NCBI GenBank assembly: GCA_041399205.1
Contig: JAWKTK010000019.1
Span: forward strand, 62,001-126,000
Direction of reading: 5' to 3'
DNA: 64,000 bases
From: JAGQOZ01 sp041399205
GTDB lineage: Bacteria > Planctomycetota > Planctomycetia > Pirellulales > Pirellulaceae
In this document: piece after piece, positions 57,843-64,000 of the stretch
Layout of the letters: each line of letters opens with the position of its first letter
How positions within the stretch are numbered: position 1 is the first letter of the stretch
The notes under the pieces: model-generated
Told to the model about the DNA's origin: nothing
The model's database searches: none
Seen by the model: the letters and a program-made list of their open reading frames with translations, nothing else
Translations under genes and position numbers: made by a program

Positions 57843-59594
57843 TTATGCGCCGGTGCAATTCCCGGTCCGCCGCACGCAAAACATGGCCACTATACCGATC
57901 GTCGCCAACAGCACGCTAGAAGGTTCCGGAACGGCAGAAACGGCTCCGCGCGGTCCCGCCTCAAAGCCTTGTCCTTGAAACGCTACCACAAAGTCACCGC
58001 TCGTAAAATCCTTGTCGCCGTTCCAATCGCCTTCGGCCCATGTCGAATTACCAGCGATACCGTCTTCATATTCGCCGGCTGTAAAGACCAACACAAAGTC
58101 ACCGGTATTGAACTGGCCATCCAAGTTCGAATCGCCAAAATACGTATTAGACAACCCTTCGACCCATTCTTGACGATCGGCGTCTGTCACCAATCCGTCG
58201 CCATTGACATCGAACGACAAATTATTCGAATTGGCCAACACGGCGGCTGATAGCAAATCAATATCGTCAGCGTCCAACTGCCCATTGCCATTGAAATCAC
58301 CGTCCACACCAGGAACGTCGTCCTCGCCAATTCCGCCTAAGCCAATCAGACCGATCTGAGCCATCAGAAAATCAGAACTCGGGTCTCGGTTAATCCCCTG
58401 AATCGCCAACACGTTATTGCCACCGGGATTGAGCAAATTCGGAAAGTCCTTTAAATCAATCGCAAACACGGCCCCGCCCGCACCACTGGCATTGGTCGAT
58501 TCGTGATCCAATCCAATGTCTGTGCCATTCGTATCAAACGGAATTGCCTCGGTAGCGTCACCTGTTGGATGAGGATTCGAACTGAATACCATCTGACCGT
58601 TGACATAGGCGTAGAAGCCGTCATCGTAATCAATTTCCATACGAAGTTGGTCAAACAGACTGGGGTCATCGACCGAAAATTCGTGACGCAGATAGACTGA
58701 AGTGTAACTCCCTTCCATATCATCCAAGAACGTTCCCAACAGTGGCTCCAGACCACCGCCGTCACGTTCGTACCCAAATCCGTCTGAGCCAATGTCCCAG
58801 TCACCGTCATCAAATCCAACTTCCGTCCATTCCAATGTACCGTCTGATGGTTCGTCAAATCCCAAGAAATAATTCCAGTCATCTCCGGGTTCAATAAAGT
58901 CACCACGCTGAAAGCCGTCAAACAGTCGGAGGCTAAAGCCAACGTCGGACGAGGCGGCCGACGCTTGATGTACTGCTACTGCCAACGTGTGCGTGCCGGC
59001 CGAAATTCGATCGATGAAGCGGCCCACCAAGTAACCATCTTCAATGCCGGTTGCGGACGCAAATTCGTCAAAGGCAGCCGGTTCGCCAACCCCAGCAATC
59101 TCGCAGCAGTTGAACGAAGTCACTTCATTGCCGTCCAAATAGAACTTGGCACCATCGTCCGTTAGAAACGAAAAACCAACGTTGTCCACCGGTTGATCCA
59201 AAGTGAACGTGTGTCGAAAGTAAGTGGTATATCGATTGCCCGATTCCGGCTGTGTCAAGAACGTGCCAACCGGCCTGACAAAGGCAGCATTGCCCGGAGT
59301 GAACGCGTTGATATGCACCGAATTGGGATTGCCATCCGCATCGGCATCGCCGTAGGCAAACGGTGCAGCGGACGGACCAGCCCAATCAATGGGACTGCTA
59401 GTGTTGTACGTCGGCAAAAACCACGTATCGACAAAGTCACTATCGGTCAACGAAGGATCACCATCAAGACCATCTAAGATCTCCAGGTATTCCCACGACG
59501 AACCAAACGGAACGAATGATTCGGCACGCAACCCATTGGGCCACAGTGATAACAACGCCAAACCACACAACAGAACTCGCACGAACTTGGCCAT
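57843..59594 (-). CDS. PEP-CTERM exported protein with dockerin-like repeats
   Basis: A 583-residue exported protein. It has a classical signal peptide (MAKFVRVLLCGLALLSLWPN; cleavage after RA) and a C-terminal PEP-CTERM sorting tail: VPEPSSVLL, a hydrophobic helix, and an Arg-rich end (VRRTGN). In between are two jelly-roll-like repeats (YTTYFRHTFTLDQPV, YTSVYLRHEFSVDDPS) and two dockerin/EF-hand-like pairs (GNGQLDADDIDLLS; GDSNLDGQFNTGDFVLVFTA; GDWNGDKDFTSGDFVVAFQ). PEP-CTERM proteins are processed by exosortase; no exosortase gene is in the window. The ATG at 59594 is preceded by GAGG. Confidence 0.9.
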   Translation of the reverse strand: MAKFVRVLLCGLALLSLWPNGLRAESFVPFGSSWEYLEILDGLDGDPSLTDSDFVDTWFLPTYNTSSPIDWAGPSAAPFAYGDADADGNPNSVHINAFTPGNAAFVRPVGTFLTQPESGNRYTTYFRHTFTLDQPVDNVGFSFLTDDGAKFYLDGNEVTSFNCCEIAGVGEPAAFDEFASATGIEDGYLVGRFIDRISAGTHTLAVAVHQASAASSDVGFSLRLFDGFQRGDFIEPGDDWNYFLGFDEPSDGTLEWTEVGFDDGDWDIGSDGFGYERDGGGLEPLLGTFLDDMEGSYTSVYLRHEFSVDDPSLFDQLRMEIDYDDGFYAYVNGQMVFSSNPHPTGDATEAIPFDTNGTDIGLDHESTNASGAGGAVFAIDLKDFPNLLNPGGNNVLAIQGINRDPSSDFLMAQIGLIGLGGIGEDDVPGVDGDFNGNGQLDADDIDLLSAAVLANSNNLSFDVNGDGLVTDADRQEWVEGLSNTYFGDSNLDGQFNTGDFVLVFTAGEYEDGIAGNSTWAEGDWNGDKDFTSGDFVVAFQGQGFEAGPRGAVSAVPEPSSVLLATIGIVAMFCVRRTGNCTGA

Positions 59595-59777
59595 ACGAAG
59601 AAACCTCGTCAAGGATGCAGCGCAAAGGGCGCATTCTTCCAGCCGAACAATCGGCGAGTTTGGAAAATTTCGAAGGCAGCCACACTTACCCCGCGCAATG
59701 CCATCAAAATACGAATGACACTTCTATGCGTCAAGCATTTCGCAATGGAAAACACTTAAATCGCGTCAGACTGACCG

Positions 59778-60611
59778 TCAGTCAGACGGTCTGGCTGTCA
59801 GTCTGTCAGACGAACTCCGAGCGATTGGCGTTCTGTCCGCTTCGGCAGCGGATGTAAACGGTCCTGACAGATGATGGTCCAGCGGCGAAGTCGATGACGA
59901 TGCCCCGGGGCGGTGATATTCGTCTGCTTCGATTCGCATGAAGGGAAAATCAGGCGACACTCGGTCATGAGATCCGGCCGAACGCTGCCTTGCCGCCGAA
60001 ATGGACGCACGCAATTGCTCCAAATAATCATCCATCATCCACGACCAACGTCGCCCGACTGCTCGAAAGGGTCGAAAGACCTGTTCGCACACAAGCAAGA
60101 ATCCATAAACCACATCGTCCGCCAACTTGGCGTGCCACGAACGACGACACATTGACCACGGATCATCGTCTTGGCGAATTCGGCGTCGATGTCCCGACCG
60201 ACGAGGCATCAGGGAATAGATTCGATCCGACCAATGCGAACCAACCAGTTGACGATACAGTTCGTCTTCGTCCTGTTCGTCAATCGTTCGCGCCCGATCG
60301 CCGTTGCGGCGACGTCTCCCGTACGATTCGAAGACGCTTTTCAATAACAAGCCAGCAACAATGCCAAACACAAACACAGCACCGACCCATCCGTAAGCCC
60401 ACAGACGTCTCGACCCGCCCTCGACCCGCTCGACCGTCGAAGCGTGGCCGAACGTTCGCGCACCCTCAGCCACAACCACATCGGCACTCAATCGCTCAGC
60501 TTCTACAGACTGACCCGACGCATCTCGGGCCAATACAGATGCGCCACAAACCGCCGTCAGAAGACAAATCCACACAACGTTCGAGATGCTCCCTAAACGT
60601 AATCGCTCCAT
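59778..60611 (-). CDS. Unknown protein with signal peptide and one membrane segment
   Basis: A 277-residue protein with an N-terminal hydrophobic segment (SNVVWICLLTAVCGASVLA), a short linker, a second membrane segment (WAYGWVGAVFVFGIVAGLLL, about residues 70-90) and a basic, Arg-rich cytosolic part. No family is recognised. The ATG at 60611 is chosen because GGAG lies about 8 bases upstream and the hydrophobic segment follows; a further in-frame start at 60692 would add 27 residues. Confidence 0.65.
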   Translation of the reverse strand: MERLRLGSISNVVWICLLTAVCGASVLARDASGQSVEAERLSADVVVAEGARTFGHASTVERVEGGSRRLWAYGWVGAVFVFGIVAGLLLKSVFESYGRRRRNGDRARTIDEQDEDELYRQLVGSHWSDRIYSLMPRRSGHRRRIRQDDDPWSMCRRSWHAKLADDVVYGFLLVCEQVFRPFRAVGRRWSWMMDDYLEQLRASISAARQRSAGSHDRVSPDFPFMRIEADEYHRPGASSSTSPLDHHLSGPFTSAAEADRTPIARSSSDRLTARPSD

Positions 60612-60972
60612 CGTTTGTGCTCCCGAAAACGCGAAGAGGAAGGTTCGCAGAACCGCGTCCGCTCGTACTGGAACGGGCAATTCTTGGGACATGATTAACG
60701 CCGTCTAATCAATGCTGCATTTACTGCTAGCGGATTCTGCCACCAACGACGTTCCTTCGCAACCATCGAGCGGTTCTGTAGTGCGACGTTTCCGAAAAAA
60801 ATCGATATTCATGTACCACAGGCGATCACGCCGGAAACCCAGGAAAACAGCGTCGTTGTTCAAGTTTTTTCCCGCCCAAGTTCACGGATTTTGCCAGACG
60901 CTTGGAAAGTAGGAAGGTTCAGGAGATACTGACAGCTTGAACGGACAAGGCAACTGGGAAGAAGGCCAATAC
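60612..60972. other. Divergent intergenic region
   Basis: A 361-base spacer between the unknown membrane protein gene (minus) and the serine protease gene (plus), expected to hold both promoters. No promoter motif, repeat or extra gene is convincing; a short plus-strand frame at 60712-60912 lacks coding character. Confidence 0.45.
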
Positions 60973-63600
60973 ATGAAGAAGATACAAAACAGAAACCATC
61001 GCCCAGCACGGATCGAACAGCTAGAACATCGTCGCTATCTAGCGGGCGACCTCGTGTTCCATCCGGCCGAACACGAAGCCAATCAGCCGCAATGGCGAAT
61101 CGTCGGAGGGCGCAATACGACGACAGACGAATATGAAGCGGTCGTGGCGCTGGAATACAACGGCCGACAAATTTGTGGTGGGACTTTGGTGGCGCCAGAC
61201 ACAGTGGTGACCGCCGCGCATTGCGTGGACGAAGGAATCGCCAGTCAGTATCAAGTCATTTCAGGCCGAACCGACTTGCGAACGAATGCAGGTCAAGTGC
61301 ATCGAGTTACTTCGATGATAACGCATCCGGATTATGATCCTGAATCGCACAACGCTGACATTGCCATCTTGCAACTGGCTAGTTCGTCCACACAGACTCC
61401 AGTCAATTATGTTCGCAACAACAATATCGAATTGACAGCGCCCGGAGTCACGGCCACGGCGGTCGGCTGGGGTGCGATGTTTGAATTTGGCGGCACTGTT
61501 GACGTGGCCAATGAAGTTCAAGTGCCCATCGTTTCGAACGCAGAAGCCAACCGTCGCGAATCGTACGACGGTGGCGTCTTAGACACGATGCTGGCCGCAG
61601 GTCGATCCGGCCGAGATACCTGCCAGGGAGATAGCGGAGGACCGTTGTTCGTCAATGATTCGAAAGGAAATTGGTTGCTGGCCGGTGTCACCAGCTGGGG
61701 CAACGGCTGTGCCAGATCTGGTTTTCCGGGCATTTATACTCGAGTCTCCAGTTACGCATCTTGGATTAGTCGGTTTACCGATCCTACCAGCCAAGGCCAA
61801 CTGTTCATCAGTTCGGCGTATGCGGTTCCGGGGCGAACTTTGGCCGTTCAAGTTTCCGATGCCGATCTGATTGACCAAGCATCATTGCTGTTGTCGGTCA
61901 CAACCACGACGGGTGACGAAGAATCCGTCTTATTGCGTCCCATTTCTCCGGGCCGTTTCAACGGACAGATTGACCTAGAGCGTTCGGCCGTTGCTGTTGG
62001 CGATGGGAAGCTAAACGTTGACTCGCGGGATGAAATCACATTCACCTACATGGATGCCGATGACGGCACGGGAACTCCAATTACGGTGACCGCAGCTATC
62101 GGATTGGTTCAAGACGACCACGGCGATTCACAAGCTACGGCAACCTTGTTGACCAATCGCATGTCCGGCAACATTGATTACTTGGGCGACGTCGACTGGT
62201 TTCGCTTTTCAGCAACGGCGGATACAGACTATTCGCTCTACACATCACTCGATTCTTTATCCGATTCAATCTTGGATTTGTATGACGCCAACGGTAACGA
62301 GATCGCGACCGACAACAATTCAGGGTTCGGCTTCGCTTCGTTAATCGAATGGACAGCACCGGCAGACGGTGAATATTATCTTCGCGCGCGAGGCGGCAAT
62401 AACAGTGTCGGCTCTTACGATGTCTTAGTGCGAAGCAATTCCGGTAACGACGATCACGGCAGCATCAGTGATTTGGCCACCGTCATGTCCGTTCCCGGAC
62501 AACTGTCAGCACGAATTGACCAAGAGGGCGACGCCGATTGGTTTTCCGTTGCGTTGACACAGGGCCAAGCGTACCGCATTCTGGTTGAATTGAATTCACT
62601 GACCGATTCGTATCTACGGGTTTTTGACAGCAATGGCGAAACGCTTCTGGCCGAAAATGACGACACGCTGAACGCCGGTTCCGAACTCCGCTGGACGGCT
62701 CCTCGAACCGACACGTTTTACATACAAGTCAGCGGTTTTGGCGCCGAAACGGGGTCTTATGTGCTGGGCGTCGAACCGATCGAACCGATTGACGACCACG
62801 GCAACAGCGCAGATTTGAATTCGTTATTATTTCCTGGTCAAACCATTAGCGCCACGTTAGAGCAATCTGGCGACACCGATTGGTTTCGGTTTACGGGCAT
62901 CGCGAATCGCACCTACACGTTTCTTACTCGACTCGGTTCACTGCGCGATTCCATCGTCCGCGTCTACAACACTACCGGGCTGACGGTCCTGGCCGAAGAC
63001 GACGACAGTGGTAACGGCTTAGCGTCTCGGATTGCGTTTCAGCCGACACAGTCTGGCGTTTACTTTGTGGAAGTGGCCGGCTTCACCAACGATTCCGGAA
63101 CCTATGAATTGACGGCTGCGGTGGATCAAGGGCTGGCTGGCGATTTGACCGGCGACGGGCTTATCGACATTGATGACGTTCGCCGCCTGTGTGTGGCCGT
63201 GCGCCTTGACGACCAGAATCCGCAGTTCGACATTGATGCGTCGGGCGATGTTTTTACTCCCGACGTGACCGCCTATTTGGATCAATTCTTGGGCGGTGCT
63301 CCGATTGGCGATGCGAACTTAGACGGCCAGTTTGATTCCGCCGATCTAGTCCTGGTATTCACTGCCGGAGGATACGAAGACAACGAGTTTCAGAATTCCA
63401 ATTGGGATCAAGGCGACTGGAACTGTGACGGCGAGTTTGATTCCAGCGACCTGGTGGCCGCGTTTCAAACGGGTGGCTACCAAAACGATTCTCGACCGCT
63501 TTCGGCTGCCATCGTAGATCATTGGTTTCGGAGCCAACCAAGCTCTGCAGACTTCGATCCGCGCGGTGGTCGCGGACTATCCGGAAAGAGACTAGAATGA
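60973..63600 (+). CDS. Trypsin-like serine protease (S1) with PPC and dockerin-like domains
   Basis: An 875-residue protein with a LEPR-XLL-like motif (IEQLEHRRYLAGDL) and then a chymotrypsin-fold protease. The activation site RIVGG has Ile43 as the new N-terminus. The triad is His83 (TAAHC), Asp129 (NADIAILQL) and Ser221 (GDSGGP); Asp215, six residues before the serine, gives trypsin-like Lys/Arg specificity. Three PPC-like beta domains follow (each with DxDWFRF or DADWFSV), then two dockerin/EF-hand-like pairs (GDANLDGQFDSADLVLVFTA; GDWNCDGEFDSSDLVAAFQ) and a tail with VDHWFRS. The ATG at 60973 has AAGG 8 bases upstream. An animal-like S1 protease on a surface protein is notable. Confidence 0.92.
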   Translation: MKKIQNRNHRPARIEQLEHRRYLAGDLVFHPAEHEANQPQWRIVGGRNTTTDEYEAVVALEYNGRQICGGTLVAPDTVVTAAHCVDEGIASQYQVISGRTDLRTNAGQVHRVTSMITHPDYDPESHNADIAILQLASSSTQTPVNYVRNNNIELTAPGVTATAVGWGAMFEFGGTVDVANEVQVPIVSNAEANRRESYDGGVLDTMLAAGRSGRDTCQGDSGGPLFVNDSKGNWLLAGVTSWGNGCARSGFPGIYTRVSSYASWISRFTDPTSQGQLFISSAYAVPGRTLAVQVSDADLIDQASLLLSVTTTTGDEESVLLRPISPGRFNGQIDLERSAVAVGDGKLNVDSRDEITFTYMDADDGTGTPITVTAAIGLVQDDHGDSQATATLLTNRMSGNIDYLGDVDWFRFSATADTDYSLYTSLDSLSDSILDLYDANGNEIATDNNSGFGFASLIEWTAPADGEYYLRARGGNNSVGSYDVLVRSNSGNDDHGSISDLATVMSVPGQLSARIDQEGDADWFSVALTQGQAYRILVELNSLTDSYLRVFDSNGETLLAENDDTLNAGSELRWTAPRTDTFYIQVSGFGAETGSYVLGVEPIEPIDDHGNSADLNSLLFPGQTISATLEQSGDTDWFRFTGIANRTYTFLTRLGSLRDSIVRVYNTTGLTVLAEDDDSGNGLASRIAFQPTQSGVYFVEVAGFTNDSGTYELTAAVDQGLAGDLTGDGLIDIDDVRRLCVAVRLDDQNPQFDIDASGDVFTPDVTAYLDQFLGGAPIGDANLDGQFDSADLVLVFTAGGYEDNEFQNSNWDQGDWNCDGEFDSSDLVAAFQTGGYQNDSRPLSAAIVDHWFRSQPSSADFDPRGGRGLSGKRLE

Positions 63601-63651
63601 TGAGCTGAAACTTATTGACGTTTTCGTTCCGGCTTTGGTGGAGAATCAGAC

Positions 63652-64000
63652 ATGGCAAGAACCTTGTTGGCAACCGTATTGGTCATGGCAATTGGCAGTG
63701 TTTCGGCGTGGGCCGAAGATGGCGAATGGGTCAGCCTGTTTGACGGCAAATCACTGGATGGCTGGATCCAAAAGAACGGCACCGCCAAGTATGACGTCGT
63801 GGATGGCACCATTCATGGTACGACCAACGAAGGCAGCCCCAATTCGTTTTTGTGCAGTGAAAAAGAGTATGGAGACTTTGAACTGGAATTTGAAGTCAAA
63901 GTCCATGATCGTTTGAATTCCGGTGTTCAGATTCGCTCCAAAACCAAAGAAGCGGCAGACGGAGAAAAATTTGGGCGAGTCTTCGGGCCGCAAGTGGAAA
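63652..64000 (+). CDS. DUF1080 (3-keto-disaccharide hydrolase-like) protein, cut at window end
   Basis: An incomplete gene that runs off the window; 116 codons are visible. The ATG at 63652 opens a signal peptide (MARTLLATVLVMAIGSVSAW, cleaved after WA), then WVSLFDGKSLDGW, the hallmark of the DUF1080 domain, with YDVVDGTIHG, FELEFEVKV and SGVQIRSK further on. The fold is a concanavalin-like jelly roll; some members hydrolyse 3-keto-glycosides. GGTGGAG lies about 10 bases upstream of the start. It is 51 bases after the serine protease gene, perhaps in one transcript. Confidence 0.9.
   Translation, partial: MARTLLATVLVMAIGSVSAWAEDGEWVSLFDGKSLDGWIQKNGTAKYDVVDGTIHGTTNEGSPNSFLCSEKEYGDFELEFEVKVHDRLNSGVQIRSKTKEAADGEKFGRVFGPQVE

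Noticed and set aside
59767..59805. CAGACTGAC/GTCAGTCTG hairpin as a terminator
   Set aside because: It overlaps the last codons of the gene at 59778 and has no T-tract on either strand.

Overview
The window looks like a chromosomal segment of a planctomycete, most likely a Pirellulaceae-type bacterium. Evidence: a DUF1501 protein beside a PSCyt1/DUF1549/DUF1553 protein; several very large secreted proteins that start with a LEPR-XLL-like motif (variants at 20990-21111, 42550-42647, 52040-52149, 54160-54239 and 60973-61050) and carry paired Asp-rich dockerin/EF-hand-like repeats; a PEP-CTERM protein; and short palindromic and tandem repeats of the kind scattered through planctomycete intergenic DNA. 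No rRNA, tRNA, insertion sequence, phage or CRISPR was found.

Layout. 1-4480: an M32 carboxypeptidase (minus) and a plus-strand exopolysaccharide pair (Wzz/GNVR chain-length protein, O-antigen ligase-like protein), all shredded by an indel roughly every 60-150 bases, which looks like unpolished sequence. 4537-10051: DUF1501 and planctomycete cytochrome c proteins, then an intact O-antigen ligase family protein. 10235-15359: a PIG-L deacetylase fusion, a membrane protein, YceI and an Hpt protein. 15381-23252: a giant metzincin-like protease and a DUF5060 protein. 23396-28390: an operon encoding an EccC-like FtsK/SpoIIIE ATPase, a coiled-coil protein, two small W-x-D (WXG100-like) proteins and a further small protein, that is, a minimal type VII secretion-like locus. 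28612-32859: ferrochelatase, thioesterase, a TPR membrane protein and a TPR-AAA+ ATPase that resembles EccA in architecture. 33229-39210 (plus): DHH phosphoesterase, Nudix, PAP2 and a large MscS-type channel, followed by a 7 x 34-bp tandem repeat. 39638-54239 (minus): cysK, an RTX-like protein, a GT4 glycosyltransferase, a 2643-residue protein with 21 repeats of about 101 residues, and a beta-helix protein. 54482-64000: DUF1805, an ABC permease, acylphosphatase, a GH2-like fragment, a PEP-CTERM protein, an unknown membrane protein, a trypsin-like protease and the start of a DUF1080 protein.

The main themes are cell-surface biology (exopolysaccharide, adhesin-like repeat proteins, surface proteases, Ca2+-binding modules) and a possible minimal WXG/FtsK secretion module. 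Apart from the first 4.5 kb, a number of otherwise well-conserved genes are split by one or two frameshifts, about half of them in short homopolymers; they are annotated here as single genes with the break noted, since sequencing error is the likelier cause.
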